The notes beneath the pieces were generated by a model, which made no database searches, was not told where the DNA came from, and was given only the letters and a program-made list of their open reading frames with translations. A DNA stretch of 30,905 bases, taken from contig CAUVKI010000021.1 of NCBI GenBank assembly GCA_963552605.1, positions 1-30,905 of the forward strand, given 5' to 3'. Numbering within the stretch: position 1 is the first letter of the stretch; every line of letters starts with the position of its first letter. Shown here one piece after another: positions 7,493 through 15,408 of this stretch. The DNA comes from CAUVKI01 sp963552605 (GTDB lineage Bacteria > Bacillota > Clostridia > Tissierellales > Peptoniphilaceae). The translations under genes were made by a program, and so were the position numbers.

Positions 7493-8683
7493 ATGAAAAA
7501 GTCATTTTTATTGCTTTCGGGATTTTTGTCGTTTTACCTCATACTCTTAACGGGAATTTTTTTTTACAACAACCAACACAAAGCGTCAATCCCCAAAGAA
7601 GAACCTCTCAAAGAAACGGTCGAATTTGAAGAAGCCGCTCCCGTAATTGAAAAAATTGCACCTCCGATTGAAATTGAGAAAACCGTATCTATGGTTTTTG
7701 CAGGAGATGTAATTCCTCATGGAAGCGTGCTGAGTGCTGCAAAATATGATAACGGCTATGATTTTTCAAAGGCTCTTTCTCCCGTTTTTTCAATCATAAA
7801 AGATGCCGATTTGGCTGTGGTGAATTTGGAAACTCCGGTTGTAAAGGATAAAGCTCCGTCGGGTTATCCTCTCTTTAATGCTCCTGCCGAGTTGATAGAC
7901 GGTCTTAAGGCTTCAGGTTTTGATATACTAAACACCACAAATAATCACTCTTTGGATAAAAGGAGAGAGGGGCTTATAAAAACCACAGATGAAATACTTT
8001 CAAAAAATCTTATCCAACTTGGAGGTAAGGATAATTCCGGAAAGAATTATAGGATAGTGGAAGTAAATGGTATTAAATTCGCCTTTTCTTCCTATACTTT
8101 TATGTATAACGGAATGGACGCCTCTCTCCCTCCCGACGACCCGTTGCTTTCACGCTATAATGAAAAACGGGCAGGAGAGGATTTTGTTCAAATGAAAGGT
8201 GAAAATCCCGATTTTTTTATCTGCTTCATTCACTGGGGAGATGAATATCGAACTTCACCGAATGAAAGCCAACAAGCTGCAGCTAAGTTTCTTGCGGATT
8301 TGGGCTACGATTTGATAGTCGGAATGCACCCTCATGTAATCCAACCGATTGATGAAATAAAAACAGAGGAAAAAACCGTGTCTGTCGCCTATTCGCTCGG
8401 GAACTTCATTTCAGGACAGCGCAGAGAAAAGCTGAGAACTGCTCTTACGGAGGACGGGTTGATTTTAAAGTGCCTTTTTTTAAAAAAAGGTGAGCTTAAA
8501 AGTGTGAAAGCAAGTCCCGTTCCGTTATGGGTGTGTGCGATAAACGACCAAGGCAAAAAAAGATATTCGGTAATACCTTGCGAAGATTATATTAACGGTA
8601 AAATACCCCTTGACCTGTCTGAAAGTCAAAAAGCTGAAGTGAAGAGCTCTTTGGAACGCACAAGGAAGATTTTGGGAAATTAA
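7493..8683 (+). CDS. CapA-family metallophosphoesterase-like envelope protein
   Basis: Membrane-anchored protein of 396 aa resembling CapA/PgsA poly-gamma-glutamate biosynthesis proteins. An N-terminal hydrophobic anchor spans residues 4-25, a Glu/Pro-rich linker covers 35-65, and a calcineurin-like phosphoesterase fold follows: FAGDVIPHG (D72, H76), ADLAVVNLETPV, TTNNHSLDKR, CFIHWGDEY, VGMHPHVIQP and AYSLGNFISGQ. These carry the expected metal-ligand pattern. No other poly-glutamate genes (capB, capC) are near, so a capsule role is not supported here; it more likely acts on an envelope substrate. Start ATG at 7493 has AAAGGAGA upstream; cdaA begins 10 nt after the stop. Confidence 0.85.
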   Translation: MKKSFLLLSGFLSFYLILLTGIFFYNNQHKASIPKEEPLKETVEFEEAAPVIEKIAPPIEIEKTVSMVFAGDVIPHGSVLSAAKYDNGYDFSKALSPVFSIIKDADLAVVNLETPVVKDKAPSGYPLFNAPAELIDGLKASGFDILNTTNNHSLDKRREGLIKTTDEILSKNLIQLGGKDNSGKNYRIVEVNGIKFAFSSYTFMYNGMDASLPPDDPLLSRYNEKRAGEDFVQMKGENPDFFICFIHWGDEYRTSPNESQQAAAKFLADLGYDLIVGMHPHVIQPIDEIKTEEKTVSVAYSLGNFISGQRREKLRTALTEDGLILKCLFLKKGELKSVKASPVPLWVCAINDQGKKRYSVIPCEDYINGKIPLDLSESQKAEVKSSLERTRKILGN

Positions 8684-8693
8684 GGTGAGATAG

Positions 8694-9551
8694 ATGGAGT
8701 TGTTTTTACAACAGTTCAGGCTTATAGAAATCAAAGATGTAATTGACATATTTTTGGTCGCACTGGTTTTTTATAAAACCTATTCTCTCATAAAAGAAAC
8801 CCGCGCGGAACAGCTTTTCAAAGGATTGATTTTGATATTTGCGGTGGAGAATATCAGCGGAATGTTGAAGTTATATACGGTCAATTGGATTTCCGGCGGA
8901 CTTTTGAGCGTGGGAACGATTGCCGTTTTGATAGTGTTTCAGCCGGAATTAAGGCGTGCACTGGAATATTTCGGGCGTTCAAGTTTACTTAGGAGTTCTT
9001 TTAAGGAAGCGCGCAAAAAAAAGGTGGAGGAAATTGTAGATGAAATTGCAAAAGCCTGCGCTTCCCTCTCAAGACAAAAGATAGGTGCTTTGATAGTTAT
9101 GGAGAGGGAAACGGGACTTAGTGAAATAACGGAAACAGGAACCGCCATAGACGGAAAAGTTTCAAGCAGTCTTTTGATAAATATTTTCATACCCAACACC
9201 CCTTTGCACGACGGAGCGGTGGTAATAAGAGATGATACCTTAAGGGCTGCGGCGTGTTTTCTCCCCCTTACGGACAATAAAAATCTTTCAAAAGAGCTTG
9301 GCACAAGACATAGGGCTGCGCTTGGAATAAGTGAAAAATCCGACTGTTTGGCTATCGTGGTGAGCGAAGAAACCGGAGCGATATCGGTTGCACAGGCGGG
9401 GGAGATGCGAAGACATTTGGATACCGCCACACTTAAAAAAGAAATCCTTGAGCTTGATGACAGGACGGAGAGCATAAAGGAAACCTTGTTTTTAAACTGG
9501 AGGAATCATTTTGGAAGCGAAACAAAAAAAGAAAAAAAACCAAAAAATTAA
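8694..9551 (+). CDS. cdaA: Diadenylate cyclase CdaA (c-di-AMP synthase)
   Basis: Membrane enzyme that condenses two ATP into cyclic di-AMP, the second messenger governing potassium, osmotic and cell-wall homeostasis in Firmicutes. The protein is 285 aa. Hydrophobic segments lie in the first ~85 residues, then the linker VFQPELRRALEYFGR leads into the DAC domain. Catalytic motifs are intact: LHDGAVVIRDD (DGA near residue 172) and GTRHRAALG (RHR near 205). A Lys/Glu-rich tail ends the protein. Translation starts at ATG 8694 after AAGGTGAG. The cdaR gene begins inside it, overlapping by 41 nt. The glmM gene that usually follows cdaA-cdaR is not present. Confidence 0.95.
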   Translation: MELFLQQFRLIEIKDVIDIFLVALVFYKTYSLIKETRAEQLFKGLILIFAVENISGMLKLYTVNWISGGLLSVGTIAVLIVFQPELRRALEYFGRSSLLRSSFKEARKKKVEEIVDEIAKACASLSRQKIGALIVMERETGLSEITETGTAIDGKVSSSLLINIFIPNTPLHDGAVVIRDDTLRAAACFLPLTDNKNLSKELGTRHRAALGISEKSDCLAIVVSEETGAISVAQAGEMRRHLDTATLKKEILELDDRTESIKETLFLNWRNHFGSETKKEKKPKN

Positions 9552-10761
9552 TCTGACTTTTCCCATTTGTGTTGCGCTTGCCGTGTTTTTATGGCTCTAT
9601 GTAATGACCGAAAAAAATCCCGAAATCACACATTCTTACTACGAAGTTCCCGTAAAAGTTCTAAATCAAAATACCCTTTCTCAAAAGGGACTATATGCAA
9701 TGAATTTGGCGGATTTTACCGCAACAGTTTCCCTTAAGGGATTGAAATCCGATGTTTTGGCTTTTAATAGAGAAAGAATAGATTTATCGATAGACCTGTC
9801 GGGGTACGGAGAGGGCGAGATGAAAATTCCAATAAAAGCCTCTCTCAAAGAACCAAAGTATGATTTGAAGATAGATAGAATAGATCCGACGGAATTTATA
9901 ATTCACTTCGATAAGATGATAACTTCCGCAAAACCCGTGCGTATAATCAGAACGGGTGAAGTAGCTGCGGGCACTCTAAGAGCGAGCGTTGAGTCGGATT
10001 TAAAAACCGTTTCGGTTAAGGGTCCTCGTTCAATAGTAGAAAAGGTATCTTATGCGGAAGCTACGGTAAATCTTGAAGGCAAAGATGACAATTCCTCATT
10101 TTTAGTTCCCATAAAGCTGAAAGATGAAGATGGAGAATTGGTGGAGGGAGTCTATTCAATTCCGTCGGAAGTGAGCGGAAAAATTTTAATAAAAACCATT
10201 GCGGAAATTCCGGTGGCAATAAAACTTACAGGTGAGCTTCCAAAAGGGTCAGTTATAACCGCAATGGAATACTCACCTAAAACCGTTAAGGTAATCGGAA
10301 GCAAAGAAGCCGTCAGGGTAAAGGAGATTCCGACCGTTCCCATAAATCTTTCCGAGCTTTCCGAGGACGGAAAAACCGAAACCACACTCTCTCTTCCGAA
10401 GGGACTCAAAATTTTAAGCGGAGATAATAAAGTTTCAGTTTCGGTTTCATACACCAGAGAAACAAAAACGACTATCGCAGTTCCCAAAAATGAAATTACA
10501 ATCGATAATGTTCCTGAAGGGTTAGATGCAACCATTACGGAGGATTATATTTCTGTAATTCTTATGGGGGCTTATGAGAAATTGGCTAAAGCAATACCTG
10601 AACTTTCTTTGGTTCTTACGGATAATGAACAAAAGGCGGGAACTTATTCCGTTTCACCTACAATTTCAGGATTGCCGGAGGGAGTTCGTGCAGAACTTTC
10701 ACCTCCAAAAGCAACGGTAAATGTTTTTGCACCGAAAAAAAATGAGAGCCAAGAGCCTTGA
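9511..10761 (+). CDS. cdaR: YbbR-domain CdaA regulator CdaR
   Basis: Extracytoplasmic regulator of CdaA, 416 aa. A basic N-terminus (KQKKKKNQK) is followed by one transmembrane helix (~residues 14-31, PICVALAVFLWLYVM) and then about four tandem YbbR beta-domains, seen as repeated patterns such as VPVKVLNQ, VSVKGPRSIVEKV, VKVIGSKEAVRVKEIP and LMGAYEKLAKAIP. The start is TTG at 9511, supported by GGAGG at 9499-9503 (7 nt spacing), which lies inside the cdaA coding sequence. The 41-nt overlap suggests coupled synthesis of enzyme and regulator. The stop codon falls within the following terminator hairpin. Confidence 0.92.
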   Translation: MEAKQKKKKNQKINLTFPICVALAVFLWLYVMTEKNPEITHSYYEVPVKVLNQNTLSQKGLYAMNLADFTATVSLKGLKSDVLAFNRERIDLSIDLSGYGEGEMKIPIKASLKEPKYDLKIDRIDPTEFIIHFDKMITSAKPVRIIRTGEVAAGTLRASVESDLKTVSVKGPRSIVEKVSYAEATVNLEGKDDNSSFLVPIKLKDEDGELVEGVYSIPSEVSGKILIKTIAEIPVAIKLTGELPKGSVITAMEYSPKTVKVIGSKEAVRVKEIPTVPINLSELSEDGKTETTLSLPKGLKILSGDNKVSVSVSYTRETKTTIAVPKNEITIDNVPEGLDATITEDYISVILMGAYEKLAKAIPELSLVLTDNEQKAGTYSVSPTISGLPEGVRAELSPPKATVNVFAPKKNESQEP

Positions 10762-10782
10762 GGCAATGCCTCGGGCTTTTTT
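10754..10782 (+). terminator. Intrinsic terminator after cdaR
   Basis: AGCCTTGAGGC pairs with GCCTCGGGCT (one bulged T and one G-T pair) around a 3-nt loop, followed by six T residues at 10777-10782. It closes the c-di-AMP operon. No clear promoter fits in the 27 nt before the lipid kinase gene, so some read-through probably feeds that gene. Confidence 0.8.
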
Positions 10783-10809
10783 ACTGCTCAAAGATAAGGG
10801 ATTGATTTT

Positions 10810-11697
10810 ATGAAAAAACTTTTTTTAATAAATGCGAATGCCGGAAAGAAAGGGAAGATTTCTTTTGGAGAAAAAATCAGAAAAACTTATGCTCTCTCCA
10901 ATAGGGAAAATGAGTTGGAAGTGGCTGTTACGAAATCCGTTGATGAGGCTAGAGCTGTAATTTGCAAATTTAGAGATTTGGGAGGAAAAATTGTTTATGT
11001 GTGCGGAGGAGACGGCTCAATCGGAGCGGTTATAGGTGAATTTGTCGGAAGCTCAATGGCTGTCGGACTAATTCCGATGGGAACCGGAAACGATTTTTCA
11101 AAGAATTTTGACTATAAAAATTTCTCCATAGAAAAAACCTTTGAGCCTAAGATTAAACCGATAGACGCTTTTCGTGTAAACGATTATTTCTGCATAAATA
11201 TTTTCAGTTTGGGATATGACACGGAGGTTTTAAGCCGTATCTATGAATATCAAAAAAGATTTCCCAATGCGGGAAAGTTGAATTTTTTTATGGGAACTTT
11301 AATCTCACTTTCCAACATTACAAAAAACGAATATGAAATAAAAATTATCTCGCCTTCGGGTGAGAAAAAACTCAACTGCAGTCCTTCCATATTGACAGTG
11401 TGCAACGGTTCATATTACGGTTCGGGATTTTTTCCGGGAGTTAATGCAAAGTTTGACGATGGAATTTTAAATTTGGTTATGATAAACAAACCGAGCCTCT
11501 TTCAGCTTCCAAAGACAATCATTGACTATCGCAGCGGAAATATATTAAATAATCCCAATGCAGAAGAATTTACGCTCACTTCCGTTGAAATCAAAAGCCA
11601 TAATGAAGTCTTGGCAAATGTGGACGGAGCTATTTTTAAAGCTTCTCATTTTAAGGCGGAAGTTATAAAAAAAGGGGTTAATTGGGCATTTTTTTAG
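10810..11697 (+). CDS. Diacylglycerol/lipid kinase family protein
   Basis: Soluble lipid kinase of the DagK/YegS/BmrU family, 295 aa, which phosphorylates diacylglycerol or a related lipid for phospholipid recycling. The ATP-binding motif VCGGDGS is at residues 64-70 and IPMGTGNDFSKNF near 95; the C-terminal beta-domain has GSGFFPGVNAKFDDGILNLV and ends with NVDGAIFK. Length matches the family (~290-310). Start ATG at 10810 follows AAGGG; the cdaR terminator lies directly upstream. The specific lipid cannot be read from sequence. Confidence 0.88.
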   Translation: MKKLFLINANAGKKGKISFGEKIRKTYALSNRENELEVAVTKSVDEARAVICKFRDLGGKIVYVCGGDGSIGAVIGEFVGSSMAVGLIPMGTGNDFSKNFDYKNFSIEKTFEPKIKPIDAFRVNDYFCINIFSLGYDTEVLSRIYEYQKRFPNAGKLNFFMGTLISLSNITKNEYEIKIISPSGEKKLNCSPSILTVCNGSYYGSGFFPGVNAKFDDGILNLVMINKPSLFQLPKTIIDYRSGNILNNPNAEEFTLTSVEIKSHNEVLANVDGAIFKASHFKAEVIKKGVNWAFF

Positions 11698-11793
11698 TTT
11701 TGCTTATCTCTTTAATATTTCTCATAAAAAAAGAGCGGAAAAAATAGGAGAAATAAGAAAATAAAAGACAAACTTGATATGAGGTGGTGAAGA

Positions 11794-13107
11794 GTGGAGA
11801 TAATAGAAAAAGTTTCGGATATGACGGATAACGGAAGAGCTGTCATTAAATATGACGGAAAAGTATTTTTTGCAGAGGGCGCAGTCATTGGAGATACCGT
11901 TAGACTTAAAGTTATCGGAAAAAGAAAAAATTTTTTTGAGGGAGAGATTCTTAATATAGTTACGCCCTCCGAAATAAGAAAAGCTACGGACTGTCCTTAC
12001 TCCAAAAATTGTGGAGGCTGCGCCCTTAGAGAAATTGACTATAAGGCGCAATGTGAAATGAAAAAGAAACATATAGAAGAAAAAATGCGTAGGATAGGCA
12101 AGTTTTCAGATTTCAAACTTGATGATTTCTTTCCTTCTCCAAAAATTCTTGGGTATCGGAATAAAATAAGATTTCCGGTAAGGTGGAACAATGGCAAAAT
12201 GAAAATCGGATTTTTCAAAAAGACCTCAAATGAAGTTGTTGAAGTTTCAGATTGCAAACTCATATCTTCAAAAATGAACGAAGTTTTTGAATTTTTCAAA
12301 AACCTCTTGTTTGAAAATCCCAATTTATACAAAGCGGCTTCAAATAATCTATCCGAAATTACAATCAGGGAAAATCACAGAGAAGAATTTATGCTTATCC
12401 TTTCGGTTAAAACGAAATCCCTTTCAGATTTTTTTTATTCATATGAGAATTTGGAGGAACTTTTAAGGGAGCGTTCCGTTGTATCGGTTTTAGAAATAAA
12501 TTCCGGATTAAAACGGTTTATATACGGCGAGCATTTTTTTAAAGATGAAATGGTCGGTCTTAGTTTTTCCATATCTCCCAATTCATTTTTTCAGGTAAAC
12601 AGAAACTCCGCAGAGATTTTATACGAAAAAGCACTTTCCCTTGCGGAGCTTAAACCCTCCGATGAAGTGCTTGACTTATATTCGGGAGTCGGTTCTCTTT
12701 CTCTTCCCGCAGCAAAAAAAGCAAGGTTTGTTATGGGTATTGAATTGGTTTTGGAAGCTGTTGAGAATGCCAAAAAAAATTCCGAACTTAATAAAATTTT
12801 CAATGCCTCGTTTTTAAAGGGCAAAGTGGAAGAGGTTTTACCTGAAATAATTTCCGATTTTAAAGCAAATGTAATTTTTCTTGACCCTCCGAGAGCGGGG
12901 TGCGATAAATCGGCAATCAATGCCATAGCAAAATGCAAAGCAAAAAAAATTGTATATATCTCATGCAATCCCTCAACCTTGGCTCGTGATGCAAAATTGC
13001 TTTCGGATTTTGGATATTATCCTAAAAAATCTTTCGGAGTTGATATGTTCCCATACACCTATCTATCTCATGTGGAAACGGCGGTTTTATTTCAAAAATA
13101 TTTGTAA
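11794..13107 (+). CDS. 23S rRNA (uracil-C5)-methyltransferase, RlmD/RlmCD type
   Basis: SAM-dependent RNA m5U methyltransferase, 437 aa. An N-terminal TRAM domain (~residues 1-58) is followed by the iron-sulfur cysteine cluster CPYSKNCGGC (C67, C73, C76) with the fourth Cys in VSDCKLI near 154. The catalytic domain has SAM motif LDLYSGVGSLSLPAA (~293), FLDPPRAGC (~364) and the nucleophilic Cys in YISCNPSTLARD (~390). Bacillota members modify U747 and/or U1939 of 23S rRNA; which one is unknown here. Start is GTG at 11794 behind GAGGTGG (11781-11787). It is separated by about 96 nt from the lipid kinase and followed by the purC promoter region. Confidence 0.92.
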   Translation: MEIIEKVSDMTDNGRAVIKYDGKVFFAEGAVIGDTVRLKVIGKRKNFFEGEILNIVTPSEIRKATDCPYSKNCGGCALREIDYKAQCEMKKKHIEEKMRRIGKFSDFKLDDFFPSPKILGYRNKIRFPVRWNNGKMKIGFFKKTSNEVVEVSDCKLISSKMNEVFEFFKNLLFENPNLYKAASNNLSEITIRENHREEFMLILSVKTKSLSDFFYSYENLEELLRERSVVSVLEINSGLKRFIYGEHFFKDEMVGLSFSISPNSFFQVNRNSAEILYEKALSLAELKPSDEVLDLYSGVGSLSLPAAKKARFVMGIELVLEAVENAKKNSELNKIFNASFLKGKVEEVLPEIISDFKANVIFLDPPRAGCDKSAINAIAKCKAKKIVYISCNPSTLARDAKLLSDFGYYPKKSFGVDMFPYTYLSHVETAVLFQKYL

Positions 13108-13226
13108 GATGAAAAAATTTGACTGATTCTATCTCTCTCAAAATTTATAATCAATTGATATGAATATATCCGCAAACCCTACGACATTTATATCTGAAAG
13201 CTTTCATTTCGTAATCTTTGAAGCTG

Positions 13227-13235
13227 TGATATAAT
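13227..13235 (+). promoter_or_regulatory. Extended -10 promoter of purC operon
   Basis: TGATATAAT is a perfect -10 hexamer with the TG extension; the -35 position (13207-13212, TTTCGT) is poor. Predicted transcription starts near 13242, about 29 nt before the purC ATG. I see no purine riboswitch or PurR box in 13108-13270. Confidence 0.6.
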
Positions 13236-13270
13236 TTTTGCGAGTTGCAAATTGAAAAGGAGGAGAAAAT

Positions 13271-13969
13271 ATGAAAAAATTGTATGAAGGAAAGGCAAAA
13301 GAAGTTTTTGAAAGTGAGAATAAAGATGAATTCATAATTCATTACAAAGACGATGCAACGGCGGGCAATGGAGAAAAGAAAGCCACCATTGAGGGAAAAG
13401 GGCAGTTAAATTTGAAGATTACAACTGCAATTTTTGAAATGCTTGAGAAGTCGGGAATAAAGACACACTATATAAAGACTTTGAATGATAGAGATATGCA
13501 GGTGAGAAAAGTTACTATCCTTCCCCTTGAAGTGATTGTCAGAAATATTTCCGCAGGGAGCTTTGCAAAGCGGTACGGAGTTGAGGAGGGAATTATTTTC
13601 AAAACTCCAACCTTTGAGCTTTCCTATAAGAATGATGACTTGGGAGATCCTCTGATGTGCGAAGACCATGCCATAGCTTTGGGAATTATAACAAAGGAGG
13701 AGTATGAACTTTTAAGGAGTACAACTCTAAAAATCAACGAGCTTCTAAAGGAATTTTTTGGAAAGATCAATTTGAAACTGGTTGATTTCAAAATTGAGTA
13801 CGGCAAGGACAAGGACGGTAATATACTGCTTGCGGACGAGATAAGCCCCGACACTTGCAGATTGTGGGATAAGAATACCAATCAGAAATTTGATAAGGAT
13901 ATTTTCAGGAGAGATCTCGGAGATTTGATTGAAGGATATTCGGAAGTTCTAAGAAGGATTGAAAAATGA
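13271..13969 (+). CDS. purC: SAICAR synthetase (phosphoribosylaminoimidazole-succinocarboxamide synthase)
   Basis: Cytoplasmic enzyme of de novo purine synthesis that couples CAIR with aspartate using ATP to give SAICAR. The protein is 232 aa, the normal bacterial single-domain length. Recognisable regions are the N-terminal KLYEGKAKEVF with HYKDDATAGNGEKKATIEGKG, the VRNISAGSFAKRYGVEEG motif, and LVDFKIEYGKDKDGNILLADEISPDTCRLWD. Start ATG is preceded by AAGGAGGAG. The stop overlaps the purB start by 4 nt. PurB acts directly on the PurC product, so the pair catalyses consecutive steps. Confidence 0.97.
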   Translation: MKKLYEGKAKEVFESENKDEFIIHYKDDATAGNGEKKATIEGKGQLNLKITTAIFEMLEKSGIKTHYIKTLNDRDMQVRKVTILPLEVIVRNISAGSFAKRYGVEEGIIFKTPTFELSYKNDDLGDPLMCEDHAIALGIITKEEYELLRSTTLKINELLKEFFGKINLKLVDFKIEYGKDKDGNILLADEISPDTCRLWDKNTNQKFDKDIFRRDLGDLIEGYSEVLRRIEK

Positions 13970-15390
13970 CGGATAATTCATCGTATCAATCCCCGCTTTC
14001 GGGAAGATATGCAAGTTCGGATATGAAGCGTATTTTTTCGGAAGATATAAAATTTCAAACTTACCGCAGACTGTGGGCGGCTTTGGCAAAGGCGCAGAGG
14101 GAGCTTGGGCTTAATATTACGGAAGCGCAGGTTTCGGAGCTTGAAGCTCACATTGAGGATATAGATTTCGATAAGGCTTCGAAATATGAAAAAGAACTAA
14201 GACACGATGTTATGGCTCATATAAAAGTCTATGGGGAAGCCGCACCGTCCGCAAAGGGAATTATTCATCTGGGAGCTACCAGCTGTTTTGTGGCGGACAA
14301 TGCGGATTTGATTTTAATGCGTGAGGGACTTTTTCTGCTTAAAAAAAAGCTGGCAGCTCTGATTTTGAAGCTTGCGGATTTTTCAGAAAAATATAAAGCT
14401 CTGCCCGCCTTGGGTTATACTCATTTTCAAGCGGCTCAGCTCACCACAGTGGGAAAGAGAGCGGCACTTTGGGTTCAGGATTTTCTTATGGATTATGAGG
14501 AGATTGACTATAGGATTAAGCATCTTAAACTCAGGGGAGTAAAGGGAACTACCGGCACTCAGGCATCGTTTCTCACTCTTTTCGAGGGCAACGAAGAGAA
14601 AGTGGACGCTCTTGAAAAGAAGATAGTTGATTACTTCAACTTTGACAGTGCATTTCAGCTCACGGGACAAACTTATACAAGGAAAGCGGATTTTCAAATA
14701 TTACAGGCGCTTTCGGGAATTTCGCAGTCCGCCCATAAGATGACTAATGATATAAGAATATTACAGCACGAAAAAGAACTTGAAGAACCGTTTGAAAAAC
14801 ATCAGGTGGGTTCATCGGCAATGGCGTATAAGAGAAACCCTATGAGATGTGAAAGGGCTGCTTCCCTCTCAAAGTTTGTGATTTCTCTATTGCAAAATCC
14901 CCAGATTGTAGCTGCCACACAATGGCTTGAGCGCACTCTTGACGACTCCGCAAACCGCAGACTTTCGATTTCCGAAGCTTTTTTGGCTACGGACGCAATC
15001 TTGGATATACTTGTGAATGTTGCGGACGGTATAGTGGTCTATCCAAAGATTATTGAGCGTCACATCGAAGCGGAACTTCCGTTTATGGCTACCGAAACCA
15101 TATTGATGGAGGCGGTAAAACGGGGAGGCAATCGGCAGGAGCTTCACGAAAAAATACGAGTCTATTCAATGCAGGCTGCAAAGCGTGTAAAGGAAGAGGG
15201 GCTTGAAAATAATCTTGTGGAGCTTCTTTTAGAGGACGGTGCTTTCGGAATGGACAGAGAAGCGTTTGAGAAAATTCTCGCTCCCGAAAATTTCATAGGA
15301 AGGGCGGTAAAACAAACGGAAGAGTTTGTGAAAGGCGTGCGTGCTCTGATACCCTATGCCGAAGATTTTCAATCGGAGTTAAGAGTTTAA
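13966..15390 (+). CDS. purB: Adenylosuccinate lyase
   Basis: Homotetrameric fumarase/aspartase-superfamily lyase, 474 aa. It splits fumarate from SAICAR (giving AICAR) and from adenylosuccinate (giving AMP). The signature SSAMAYKRNPMRCERA is near residue 285, the TSCFVADNADL region near 107 and YTHFQAAQLTTVGKRA near 150. Its ATG overlaps the purC stop (ATGA). It is followed 18 nt later by valS. No other pur genes lie in the window, so the rest of the pathway must be elsewhere or the pair serves salvage. Confidence 0.96.
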   Translation: MTDNSSYQSPLSGRYASSDMKRIFSEDIKFQTYRRLWAALAKAQRELGLNITEAQVSELEAHIEDIDFDKASKYEKELRHDVMAHIKVYGEAAPSAKGIIHLGATSCFVADNADLILMREGLFLLKKKLAALILKLADFSEKYKALPALGYTHFQAAQLTTVGKRAALWVQDFLMDYEEIDYRIKHLKLRGVKGTTGTQASFLTLFEGNEEKVDALEKKIVDYFNFDSAFQLTGQTYTRKADFQILQALSGISQSAHKMTNDIRILQHEKELEEPFEKHQVGSSAMAYKRNPMRCERAASLSKFVISLLQNPQIVAATQWLERTLDDSANRRLSISEAFLATDAILDILVNVADGIVVYPKIIERHIEAELPFMATETILMEAVKRGGNRQELHEKIRVYSMQAAKRVKEEGLENNLVELLLEDGAFGMDREAFEKILAPENFIGRAVKQTEEFVKGVRALIPYAEDFQSELRV

Positions 15391-15408
15391 GAGAGGGGAG
15401 CAGTATTT

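Noticed and set aside
8939..9475. 178-codon open frame on the minus strand
   Set aside because: Antisense to the CdaA catalytic domain; no supporting start signal.
13108..13270. Possible purine riboswitch upstream of purC
   Set aside because: The conserved purine-aptamer core and P1/P2/P3 pairing are not visible; the predicted leader is only about 29 nt.
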